From contig CATNEN010000003.1 of NCBI GenBank assembly GCA_950097015.1, positions 8,416,501-8,480,500 of the forward strand: a stretch of DNA of 64,000 nt, read 5' to 3'. The notes under the pieces were generated by a model. It made no database searches, was not told the DNA's origin, and saw only the letters and a list, made by a program, of their open reading frames with translations. Positions within the stretch are counted from its first letter, which is position 1; every line of letters starts with the position of its first letter. The translations under genes were made by a program, and so were the position numbers. This stretch comes from Macrostomum hystrix (taxonomy: Eukaryota > Platyhelminthes > Macrostomidae). Positions 41,350-52,900 of the stretch are shown here, piece by piece.

Positions 41350-42740
41350 GCTGAGAGATAGTGGGGAGATATACGCCACGAGAGAAATTAGACAAAAGAG
41401 ATGAGACAGAGGAAAGATGAGACACGCGGGGTGAGATGAGACGGGAGAGATGAGACACGCGGGGAGAGATGAGACACGCGGGGAGAGATGAGACATGGAA
41501 GAGATAAGACACTGGGAGAGATGAGACGGGAGAGATGAGACACGCGGGGAGAGATGAGACGGGAGAGATGAGACACGCGGGGAGAGATGAGACATGGAAG
41601 AGATAAGACACTGGGAGAGATGAGACGGGAGAGATGAGGCACGCGGGGAGAGATAAGAAACGGGAGAGATGAGACAGGGGAGAGATGAGACAGGGGAGAG
41701 ATGAGACACGTGATAGATGAGACACGGGAGAGATAATACACTGGGAGAGATGAGACGGGAGAGATGAGACACGCGGGGAGAGATAAGACACGTGAGAGAT
41801 GAGACACGTGAGAGATAAGACACGGGAGAGATGAGACAGGGGAGAGATGAGACAGGGGAGAGATGAGACACGTGAGAGATGAGACACGGGAGAGATAATA
41901 CACTGGGAGAGATGAGACGGGAGAGATGAGACACGCGGGGAGAGATAAGACACGTGAGAGATGAGACATGGGAGAGATGAGACAGGGGAGAGATGAGACA
42001 GGGGAGAGATGAGACAGGGGAGAGATGAGACAGGGGAGAGATGAGACAGGGGAGAGATGAGACAGGGGAGAGATGAGACAGGGGAGAGATGAGACACGAG
42101 AGAGATCAGACACTGGAGAGATGAGACGGGAGAGATGAGGCACGCGGGGAGAGATAAGACACGGGAGAGATGAGACAGGGGAGAGATGAGACACGGGAGA
42201 GATGAGACACGGGAGAGATGAGACACGGGAGAGATGAGACACGGGAGAGATGAGACACGGGAGAGATAATACACTGGGAGAGATGAGACGGGAGAGATGA
42301 GACACGCGGGGAGAGATAAGACACGTGAGAGATGAGACATGGGAGAGATGAGACAGGGGAGAGATGAGACAGGGGAGAGATGAGACAGGGGAGAGATGAG
42401 ACAGGGGAGAGATGAGACAGGGGAGAGATGAGACAGGGGAGAGATGAGACAGGGGAGAGATGAGACAGGGGAGAGATGAGACACGAGAGAGATCAGACAC
42501 TGGAGAGATGAGACGGGAGAGATGAGGCACGCGGGGAGAGATAAGACACGGGAGAGATGAGACAGGGGAGAGATGAGACACGGGAGAGATGAGACACGGG
42601 AGAGATGAGACACGGGAGAGATGAGACACGGGAGAGATGAGACACGGGAGAGATGAGACACGGGAGAGATGAGACACGGGAGAGATGAAACACGTGGGGA
42701 GAGATAAGACACGCGGGAAGATAAGACACGCGGGAAGATA
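41350..42740. repeat. 16-bp purine-rich minisatellite, about 87 copies
   Basis: Unit GAGAGATGAGACACGG with ACAGGG, ACGTGA and CGCGGG variants. A block with GAGATCAGACACTGG recurs about 387 bp apart (42094 and 42481), so large blocks have been duplicated. The minus strand is open in several frames up to 530 codons, because 16 is not a multiple of three and no frame contains a stop. Confidence 0.95.
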
Positions 42741-43067
42741 AGACAATTGGTAGAGGATTTTGATGCGATCGAGGGCCGCATCTGGCAGGTTACGAAGCGG
42801 GCTAAAGGCTTCCATGTGGAACACTTAATGGCGTTCCTCTGCATGGTGAAAAACACACACGAGGTAACATAATCCATCGAATTTAGAAATAGAGTTAATC
42901 GAAGTGCAAAAAGTCTTTATAAATCGAAATCCGATGAGCCATGTGGAGAAGATCAAAGGAGATAAGTGTCGCGTGCCAAACTAAAGAGATAAAAAATAGA
43001 AGACTGCATTATCCCATGCCATTGCGACTTATGAGCACAAATCAGTCTAATTGGCCATTAGCCGCGG
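42741..43067. other. Upstream region of the GPCR gene
   Basis: Unique sequence; an inverted CCAAT (ATTGG) lies at about 43050. No TATA box is evident. Confidence 0.4.
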
Positions 43068-43077
43068 AGCCAATCAG
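43068..43077 (+). promoter_or_regulatory. CCAAT box upstream of the GPCR
   Basis: AGCCAATCAG fits the NF-Y consensus and lies about 120 bp before the ATG, with an inverted copy about 20 bp further upstream. No transcription start is known, so function is inferred from position. Confidence 0.35.
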
Positions 43078-43193
43078 TTAGCTTCAGACAATTTTGTTTC
43101 CTATATGTCAAATGAGACCCTTCTCGAGAAAGGCTAAGCTAAACACACCCCGTACGATAGCAGCAGCAGCAGCAGCAGCAGCAGCATCCGAGA

Positions 43194-44480
43194 ATGACAG
43201 CAGCCGCCGCGACTGCAGTTGTCAGCAGCTTCGGGTTCGGTCGCGGTTTTCACCAGGTGATGCTCTGCCTGCTGGGAACCACCTGTCTGGCTTCCATTGC
43301 GGGCAACTGCCTGCTGATTCAGGCCATCTGGGCCACCCGAAGGCAGCGTCGCAGTCAGATTGCACCGCTGCTAATTAACCTGTGCGTCTGCGACCTGGCC
43401 ATTGGCGCACTAGTGGTTCCAGTCACGGGCTACGCATTCGTTCGCATCCGTTGGCAGCTAGGCGAGCCATTCTGCGTCGTCGCCTACTACGCCAGCCTGT
43501 CGCTAATGTTCGCCTCCGTCTTCACCCTGACGGCAATTAGTGTGCGGAGATGCCGCGGCATGATGCGGCTGATTAGAGCCACAGCCAATGCTCTGTCGGC
43601 GTCGGATGCTTCGGACGGCACGAGTGTCCGGAGCGGCTTTGGCGCCAGATTCAGTGTAGGCAGCCTGGCGATCATCTGGGGCCTCGCCTGCCTGCTCGCC
43701 CTGCCAAACGCAGTCAATTATCACCTGTCGCCGTGCGACGGCGAGGTCGAAGTCAATCAGACGGTCGGCTACTGCTGCGAGGACAGCTGGAGGCGCAGCC
43801 TGGAACTCCTGGGCCTGGAGAGCGGCGACACGGAGCCGCAGCCGGAGGCTGAAGTGGCAGCTAGGGCCGCCTACTCGAGCTTCATCGTGTTGGCTATCCT
43901 GCTGACACCGCTGAGCATCATCGCCACAGCCCACCGCCGCATCTGCCTTCTGGTAGCCAGCGTCGGTCGCAGCCTCTGCGCATTCGACAGCTCGGCCAGA
44001 GCACTCGGCGACGGACGTCAACGAGTTGAGCGCGAGAGAATCGCCAGGTCACGGAGGATTTTCCGTCTGTCAGCCATGCTAGTCGGCCTATTCGCCATTT
44101 GCTGGGGCCCAATTCACCTGTGGAACCTGGGAGCGGATGCCTGGCTAGTGCAGGCCTCGCTGACTATTGGCAACAGCACTAGCCAGCAGCAGCAGCAGCA
44201 GCAGCTGTGGTACCTCACCTTCGCAAAGGACACCTATCTGGTGTTCATGTGGCTTGCTATGTCCAACTCGGCTGTGAATCCTGCGTTTCTCTTCGTCACC
44301 GACTCGACCTACCGGGCCTGGCTGCTCGGCCTGTTTCGCAACCATGGCAACAATAATATTGGTAACCATGGCAACAGAGACAGTCGGGTAAATAGAAGAG
44401 TCAGATTGCCGAGCAGTGCAGCTTTAAATGGCACCGAGGTCGAGCTGCAGTTGGTCCCACTTCGGTCGGAAATTCACTGA
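43194..44480 (+). CDS. Rhodopsin-like (class A) GPCR, intronless
   Basis: A single 428-aa frame; the ATG is the first after an in-frame stop (43158) and a CAG/GCA run. Seen: TM1 with G37-N38, TM2 N62-L-x-x-x-D67 (NLCVCDLAIG), conserved Cys94 before TM3, TM4 Trp162, a cysteine pair in the second extracellular loop (C194-C195), TM6 ICWGP (303-306) and TM7 NSAVNPAFLF. The TM3 DRY motif is replaced by R118-R119-C120 and NPxxY by NPAFL. The third intracellular loop is basic (RQRVERERIARSRRIFRL). A glutamine run sits in the third extracellular loop. The general pattern suggests a peptide-receptor-like protein, but the ligand class is not readable. Strongly GC-rich codons, unlike its flanks. ATTAAA lies at 44488-44493. 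Confidence 0.9.
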   Translation: MTAAAATAVVSSFGFGRGFHQVMLCLLGTTCLASIAGNCLLIQAIWATRRQRRSQIAPLLINLCVCDLAIGALVVPVTGYAFVRIRWQLGEPFCVVAYYASLSLMFASVFTLTAISVRRCRGMMRLIRATANALSASDASDGTSVRSGFGARFSVGSLAIIWGLACLLALPNAVNYHLSPCDGEVEVNQTVGYCCEDSWRRSLELLGLESGDTEPQPEAEVAARAAYSSFIVLAILLTPLSIIATAHRRICLLVASVGRSLCAFDSSARALGDGRQRVERERIARSRRIFRLSAMLVGLFAICWGPIHLWNLGADAWLVQASLTIGNSTSQQQQQQQLWYLTFAKDTYLVFMWLAMSNSAVNPAFLFVTDSTYRAWLLGLFRNHGNNNIGNHGNRDSRVNRRVRLPSSAALNGTEVELQLVPLRSEIH

Positions 44481-44503
44481 GTTATAAATTAAAATAATTT
44501 TTA

Positions 44504-44827
44504 AGGCTTGTAGCTAGCCTAGTGGATATGGCGTCGGACTCACGACTTAAAGGTCGGGGGTTCGTTTCTCGACTCCACTTGAACAATTTCTGTCCTTTAC
44601 TAGCTAGCAAGACAATTAACTCTGCATTGCTTCAGTTCACCTAGCGGTTAAATGGGTACCAGCATAGTCTGGGGTAATTGAGGGTGGGTGTGGCGTCCCC
44701 CCAGTCCATGGACTGAACAGCCGTACGCAGCCTTCAGATGCGCCGCGCAATAGCTGCGCCTGTGCTGTCGGCTGCACATCTGGCCCTATAGGGGCAGGTG
44801 TGATCAATTATTAATTAGTATTATTAA
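44504..44827 (+). mobile_element. SINE family B, second full-length copy
   Basis: Head TAGCCTAGTGGATATGGCG and degraded B box GGTTCGTTTCT, then the same body as at 11457 (CGGTTAAATGGGTACCAGC, CCCCCCAGTCCATGGACTGA) and an ATTATTA tail. It starts about 24 bp after the GPCR stop and may contribute to that gene's 3' UTR. Confidence 0.85.
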
Positions 44828-45302
44828 GGCGCAACAGCCAAACAATATTTCTAAAAACTGGGCCATCTGCTATACACTTTAATTGTCAAATAAAGCCCAA
44901 TTTAAAAAGTAAACAAAAAATCCGGAAAAGCGTCATTTAAATCACGTAAAATATGCGAAAATCAGTACAAAATATTGACCTAACGGCGTTAATTTTTTTG
45001 TTTCAGACTGCACTTTTTATTTTGCGAATTTCGACAATGTACTTTGTTAAGGCTTCCATGATTTTTTCTGTCGCCTAGTGCCATTAAGAATCACAATTTA
45101 ATTTGTAAGACTTCAAGCCTGAAGCATCAATTAGTAATAGTCAAAAGATTTTCAAAGAAAATTGTAGGAAAATTAATAATTACGTTTATAATTTCACCTG
45201 CTCCCTATCTCAACTGTTCCTTATCTCACCTATTTTATCTAATAAATGTTTCCTCTTTTAATTATATACACATATAAAGTTGATATAGACATATTTTTTA
45301 AT

Positions 45303-45530
45303 GCAGGAGGGCTGCGGGCAATTCTGCCCATTTCGCTGACTCCTGAGCACACACACACAGATACCGTACGCAGGCACACGCTCACACAGGTGTGTACATC
45401 TGCCATGACTTTCTCATCGTCAGGCTGTGTACACTCTGACTGTGCCTTGGAGGTTGGCACTCAAGGGCGTAAATTGCACGACAAGCCCCCAAGCCTTCTC
45501 TCCGCGGCTGCGCCTAAAATGAATGTGGCC
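45303..45530 (-). mobile_element. SINE family A, head-less copy
   Basis: Reverse complement of the family A body (GGGCTGCGGGCAATTCTGCC, CATTTCGCTGACTCCTGAGC, TGTGCCTTGGAGGTTGG). The tRNA-like head is absent and the GC-rich terminal palindrome is shortened. Confidence 0.75.
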
Positions 45531-45929
45531 AATGTGTTATATTGTGGACAAAGTGACATTTTTGCTGAATTAAAAATCCAAGATTCTGTCTGCAGAATGT
45601 TTTTCTGTCTGCACAATTCTTACCTTTCTATCTTTAACACTATTCGCTGATTTTGTTATCACAGCCTATAACCAAATTGAGGTCCATACGGTCAAAAGAA
45701 AAAATGTTCATTCATTAGATCATTCTGTCGACTGATCATAAATTTCGGTCGGCTAAAATAGACTTTCCGTTTCCATTTGCATAACACATTTTGTGAATTC
45801 CCTCTGGGATATAAAAAACTAATTGTTAAAGCCATTTTCACTGGTAATTGATAGAGAATTACTTCAGGGAAACTTAACAATGCTGTTTACAATAGTCCAT
45901 TATATAATTTTCAGATAGTAAATCAGATT
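45531..45929. other. Spacer before the 43-bp array
   Basis: AT-rich with no feature I can support. Confidence 0.4.
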
Positions 45930-48900
45930 CGACAAACAATCTCTCCTATATGATCAGTAGCCAATGAAAATCTATTTGAATGCTGTCTTATCTAGATCAG
46001 TAGCCAATGAAAATCTATTTGAATGCTGTATTATCTAGATTAGTAGACAATCAAAATCTATTTGAATGCTGTATTATCTAGATTAGTAGACAATCAAAAT
46101 CTATTTGAATGCTGTCCTATCTAGATCAGTAGCCAATCAAAATCTATTTGAATGCTGTATTATCTAGATCAGTAGCCAATCAAAATCTATTTGAATGTTG
46201 TATTATCTAGATTAGTAGACAATCAAAATCTATTTGAATGCTGTATTATCTAGATTAGTAGACAATCAAAATCTATTTGAATGCTGTCCTATCTAGATCA
46301 GTAGCCAATCAGAATCTATTTGAATGCTGTCTTATCTAGATCAGTAGACAATCAAAATCTATTTGAATGCTGTCCTATCTAGATCAGTAGCCAATCAAAA
46401 TCTATTTGAATGCTGTATTATCTAGATTAGTAGACAATCAAAATCTATTTGAATGCTGTCCTATCTAGATCAGTAGCCAATCAAAATCTATTTGAATGCT
46501 GTATTATCTAGATTAGTAGACAATCAAAATCTATTTGAATGCTGTCCTATCTAGATCAGTAGCCAATCAGAATCTATTTGAATGCTGTCTTATCTAGATC
46601 AGTAGACAATCAAAATCTATTTGAATGCTGTCTTATCTAGATCAGTAGCCAATTAGAATCTATTTGAATGCTGTCTTATCTAGATCAGTAGCCAATTAGA
46701 ATCTATTTGAATGCTGTCTTATCTAGATCAGTAGCCAATTAGAATCTATTTGAATGCTGTCTTATCTAGATCAGTAGCCAATTAGAATCTATTTGAATGC
46801 TGTCTTATCTAGATTAGTAGACAATCAAAATCTATTTGAATGCTGTCCTATCTAGATCAGTAGCCAATCAGAATCTATTTGAATGCTGTCTTATCTAGAT
46901 CAGTAGCCAATTAGAATCTATTTGAATGCTGTCTTATCTAGATCAGTAGCCAATCAGAATCTATTTGAATGCTGTATTATCTAGATTAGTAGACAATCAA
47001 AATCTATTTGAATGCTGTCCTATCTAGATCAGTAGCCAATCAGAATCTATTTGAATGCTGTCCTATCTAGATTAGTAGACAATCAAAATCTATTTGAATG
47101 CTGTCCTATCTAGATCAGTAGCCAATCAGAATCTATTTGAATGCTGTCTTATCTAGATCAGTAGACAATCAAAATCTATTTGAATGCTGTCTTATCTAGA
47201 TCAGTAGCCAATTAGAATCTATTTGAATGCTGTCTTATCTAGATCAGTAGCCAATTAGAATCTATTTGAATGCTGTCTTATCTAGATCAGTAGCCAATCA
47301 GAATCTATTTGAATGCTGTCTTATCTAGATCAGTAGACAATCAAAATCTATTTGAATGCTGTCTTATCTAGATCAGTAGCCAATCAGAATCTATTTGAAT
47401 GCTGTCTTATCTAGATCAGTAGCCAATCAGAATCTATTTGAATGCTGTCTTATCTAGATTAGTAGACAATCAAAATCTATTTGAATGCTGTCCTATCTAG
47501 ATCAGTAGCCAATCAGAATCTATTTGAATGCTGTCTTATCTAGATCAGTAGCCAATTAGAATCTATTTGAATGCTGTCTTATCTAGATCAGTAGCCAATC
47601 AGAATCTATTTGAATTCAGTCCTATCTAGATCAGTAGCCAATCAGAATCTATTTGAATGCTGTCTTGTCTAGATAGTAGCCAATCAGAATATTTTTGAAT
47701 GCTGTCTTATCTAGATCAGTAGCCAATCAAAATCTATTTGAATGCTGTCTTATCTAGATCAGTAGACAATCAAAATCTATTTGAATGCTGTCTTATCTAG
47801 ATCAGTAGCCAATCAGAATCTATTTGAATGCTGTCTTATCTAGATCAGTAGCCAATCAGAATCTATTTGAATGCTGTCTTATCTAGATTAGTAGACAATC
47901 AAAATCTATTTGAATGCTGTCCTATCTAGATCAGTAGCCAATCAGAATCTATTTGAATGCTGTCTTATCTAGATCAGTAGCCAATCAGAATCTATTTGAA
48001 TGCTGTCTTATCTAGATCAGTAGCCAATCAGAATCTATTTGAATGCAGTCCTATCTAGATCAGTAGCCAATCAGAATCTATTTGAATGCTGTCTTGTCTA
48101 GATAGTAGCCAATCAGAATCTTTTTGAATGCTGTCTTATCTAGATCAGTAGCCAATCAAAATCTATTTGAATGCTGTCTTATCTAGATCAGTAGCCAATT
48201 AGAATCTATTTGAATGCTGTCTTATCTAGATTAGTAGACAATCAAAATCTATTTGAATGCTGTCCTATCTAGATCAGTAGCCAATCAGAATCTATTTGAA
48301 TGCTGTCTTATCTAGATCAGTAGACAATCAGAATCTATTTGAATGCTGTCTTATCTAGATCAGTAGACAATCAAAATCTATTTGAATGCTGTCTTATCTA
48401 GATCAGTAGCCAATCAAAATCTATTTGAATGCTGTCTTATCTAGATCAGTAGACAATCAAAATCTATTTGAATGCTGTCTTATCTAGATCAGTAGCCAAT
48501 CAGAATCTATTTGAATGCTGTCTTATCTAGATCAGTAGCCAATCAGAATCTATTTGAATGCTGTCTTATCTAGATTAGTAGACAATCAAAATCTATTTGA
48601 ATGCTGTCCTATCTAGATCAGTAGCCAATCAGAATCTATTTGAATGCTGTCTTATCTAGATCAGTAGCCAATCAGAATCTATTTGAATGCTGTCTTATCT
48701 AGATCAGTAGCCAATCAGAATCTATTTGAATGCAGTCCTATCTAGATCAGTAGCCAATCAGAATCTATTTGAATGCTGTCTTGTCTAGATAGTAGCCAAT
48801 CAGAATCTTTTTGAATGCTGTCTTATCTAGATCAGTAGCCAATCAAAATCTATTTGAATGCTGTCTTATCTAGATCAGTAGCCAATTAGAATCTATTTGA

Positions 48901-49282
48901 ATGCTGTCTTATCTAGATTAGTAGACAATCAAAATCTATTTGAATGCTGTCCTATCTAGATCAGTAGCCAATCAGAATCTATTTGAATGCTGTCTTATCT
49001 AGATCAGTAGACAATCAAAATCTATTTGAATGCTGTCTTATCTAGATCAGTAGCCAATCAGAATCTATTTGAATGCTGTCTTATCTAGATTAGTAGACAA
49101 TCAAAATCTATTTGAATGCTGTCCTATCTAGATCAGTAGCCAATCAGAATCTATTTGAATTCAGTCCTATCTAGATCAGTAGCCAATCAGAATTTATTTG
49201 AATTCAGTCCTATCTAGATCAGTAGCCAATCAGAATCTATTTGAATTCAGTCCTATCTAGATCAGTAGCCAATCAGAATAGA
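45930..49282. repeat. 43-bp minisatellite, about 78 copies
   Basis: Core ATCTAGATCAGTAGCCAATC, then AGAATCTATTTGAATGCTGT. Units alternate between AGCCAAT and AGACAAT types. A 42-bp variant with TTGTCTAGATAG recurs at 47665, 48094 and 48781, spaced by 10 and 16 units less one base, which shows block duplication. The array ends in units carrying GAATTCAGTCC. Confidence 0.97.
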
Positions 49283-49904
49283 CAGATATTAATAAAAAAA
49301 GCATTAAAATAAAAACGGCACGAGAAAGCTTGCTATTATCTGCGTGATCATGGTCGAATGAGCTCTTGAACTAGAAATGAATGTGTATTTATCCAATTTA
49401 AATCATTGCATAAAATGAATTGGTTCAATGCAAAATAGACAGTAAGTATAAAATTGCAAATTAAAAAAAAGATTTCGCTACACCGGTTAGCTAACAGCAT
49501 AATGGCAAATAAAAGCTTCTCTTACTTAACCATTGACTTTTTAAAAAAATAATAATTAAAACTAAATCAATGAAACAATAATAAGTAATGATAATTCAAT
49601 GACAATTGAAACATAAACTTGTACTAACTAACACAAATCAAATAATTAATGAATCAAGAATCTACGGATAGCTCATAAGCTTCACAATCAGCGGTAAAAG
49701 AAAAGAAATCGGAAAAAATTAGACGTACCTCAATTAGTAACAGAAAATTAACAGGATTTTCCTAACTGTCTTTTCGCTTTAAAAGGTTATTAGGTTAGGG
49801 CATTAGACACATTGTCAAAAGTTAATTACTATCTAACTAATAGGTGATTAGCATCTAACGGACAGGTTAACTGTACTGTACATTTACCTGTACCATGTGA
49901 TTCA
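49283..49904. other. AT-rich spacer between two giant arrays
   Basis: Unique sequence; its last ~100 bp holds single diverged copies of the following repeat. Confidence 0.4.
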
Positions 49905-52900
49905 TACCTGTCTAACTGGTGATTTATACCTGTCTAACTGGTGATTTATACCTGTCTAACTGGTGATTTATACCTGTCTAACTTGTGATTTATACCTGTC
50001 TAACTTGTGATTTATACCTGTCTAATTTGTGATTTATACCTGTCTAACTGGTGATTTATACCTGTCTAACTTGTGATTTATACCTGTCTAACTAATGATT
50101 TATACCTGTCTAACTGGTGATTTATACCTGTCTAACTGGTGATTTATACCTGTCTAATTTGTGATTTATACCTGTCTAACTGGTGATTTATACCTGTCTA
50201 ACTGGTGATTTATACCTGTCTAACTAATGATTTATACCTGTCTAACTGGTGATTTATACCTGTCTAACTTGTGATTAATACCTGTCTAACTGGTGATTTA
50301 TACCTGTCTAACTGGTGATTTATACCTGTCTAACTGGTAATTTATACCTGTCTAACTTGTGATTTATACCTGTCTAACTAATGATTTATACCTGTCTAAC
50401 TGATGATTTATACCTGTCTAACTGGTGATTTATACCTGTCTAACTGGTGATTTATACCTGTCTAACTGGTGATTTATACCTGTCTAACTGGTGATTTATA
50501 CCTGTCTAACTGGTGATTTATACCTGTCTAACTGGTGATTTATACCTGTCTAACTGGTGATTTATACCTGTCTAACTGGTGATTTATACCTGTCTAACTG
50601 GTGATTCATACCTGTCTAACTGGTGATTTATACCTGTCTAACTGGTGATTTATACCTGTCTAACTTGTGACTTATACCTGTCTAATTTGTGATTTATACC
50701 TGTCTAATTTGTGATTTATACCTGTCTAACTGGTGATTTATACCTGTCTAACTTGTGATTTATACCTGTCTAATTTGTGATTTATACCTGTCTAACTGGT
50801 GATTTATACCTGTCTAACTTGTGATTTATACCTGTCTAAGTAATGATTTATACCTGTCTAACTGATGATTTATACCTGTCTAACTGGTGATTTATACCTG
50901 TCTAACTGGTGATTTATACCTGTCTAACTGGTGATTTATACCTGTCTAACTGGTGATTTATACCTGTCTAACTGGTGATTTATACCTGTCTAACTGGTGA
51001 TTTATACCTGTCTAACTGGTGATTTATACCTGTCTAACTTGTGATTTATACCTGTCTAATTTGTGATTTATACCTGTCTAACTGATGATTTATACCTGTC
51101 TAACTGGTGATTTATACCTGTCTAACTGGTGATTTATACCTGTCTAACTGGTGATTTATACCTGTCTAACTGGTGATTTATACCTGTCTAACTGGTGATT
51201 TATACCTGTCTAACTGGTGATTTATACCTGTCTAACTGGTGATTTATACCTGTCTAACTTGTGATTTATACCTGTCTAATTTGTGATTTATACCTGTCTA
51301 ATTTGTGATTTATACCTGTCTAACTGGTGATTTATACCTGTCTAACTGGTGATTTATACCTGTCTAACTGGTGATTTATACCTGTCTAACTGGTGATTTA
51401 TACCTGTCTAACTGGTGATTCATACCTGTCTAACTTGTGATTTATACCTGTCTAACTGGTGATTTATACCTGTCTAACTTGTGATTTATACCTGTCTAAC
51501 TTGTGATTTATACCTGTCTAACTGGTGATTTATACCTGTCTAACTGGTGATTTATACCTGTCTAACTGGTGATTTATACTTGTCTAACTGGTGATTTATA
51601 CCTGTCTAACTGGTGATTTATACCTGTCTAACTTGTGATTTATACCTGTCTAATTTGTGATTTATACCCGTCTAACTGGTGATTTATACCTGTCTAACTT
51701 GTGATTTATACCTGTCTAACTAATGATTTATACCTGTCTAACTGGTGATTTATACCTGTCTAACTGGTGATTTATACCTGTCTAATTTGTGATTTATACC
51801 TGTCTAACTGGTGATTTATACCTGTCTAACTTGTGATTTATACCTGTCTAACTAATGATTTATACTTGTCTAACTGGTGATTTATACCTGTCTAACTTGT
51901 GATTTATACCTGTCTAACTGGTGATTTATACCTGTCTAATTTGTGATTTATACCTGTCTAATTTGTGATTTATACCTGTCTAACTGGTGATTTATACCTG
52001 TCTAACTGGTGATTTATACCTGTCTAACTGGTGATTTATGCCTGTCTAACTGGTGATTTATACCTGTCTAACTGGTGATTTATACCTGTCTAACTGGTGA
52101 TTCATACCTGTCTAACTGGTGATTCATACCTGTCTAACTGGTGATTTATACCTGTCTAACTGGTGATTCATACCTGTCTAACTTGTGATTTATACCTGTC
52201 TAACTGGTGATTTATACCTGTCTAACTTGTGATTTATACCTGTCTAACTGGTGATTTATACCTGTCTAACTGGTGATTCATACCTGTCTAACTTGTGATT
52301 TATACCTGTCTAAATGGTGATTTATACCTGTCTAACTGGTGATTTATACCTGTCTAACTTGTGATTTATACCTGTCTAACTGGTGATTTATACCTGTCTA
52401 ACTGGTGATTTATACTTGTCTAACTTGTGATTTATACCTGTCTAACTGGTGATTTATACTTGTCTAACTGGAGATTTATACCTGTCTAACTGGTGATTTA
52501 TTCCTGTCTAACTGATGATTTATACCTGTCTAACTGGTGATTTATACCTGTCTAACTGGTGATTTATACCTGTCTAACTGGTGATTTATACCTGTCTAAC
52601 TGGTGATTTATACTTGTCTAACTGGTGATTTATACCTGTCTAACTGGTGATTTATACCTGTCTAACTAATGATTTATACTTGTCTAACTGGTGATTTATA
52701 CCTGTCTAACTGGTGATTTATACCTGTCTAACTGGTGATTTATACTTGTCTAACTGGTGATTTATACTTGTCTAACTTGTGATTTATACCTGTCTAACTG
52801 GTGATTTATACCTGTCTAACTGGTGATTTATACCTGTCTAACTGGTGATTTATACCTGTCTAACTAATGATTTATAATTGTCTAACTGGTGATTTATACC

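Noticed and set aside
41285-42877. Open frames of 478-530 codons on the minus strand with Ser/Leu/Pro repeats
   Set aside because: Product of the 16-bp array. Overlapping frames give the same 16-residue pattern; there is no start context and no domain.
43487-44021. Minus-strand frames of 76 and 172 codons
   Set aside because: Antisense shadows of the GC-rich GPCR coding sequence.
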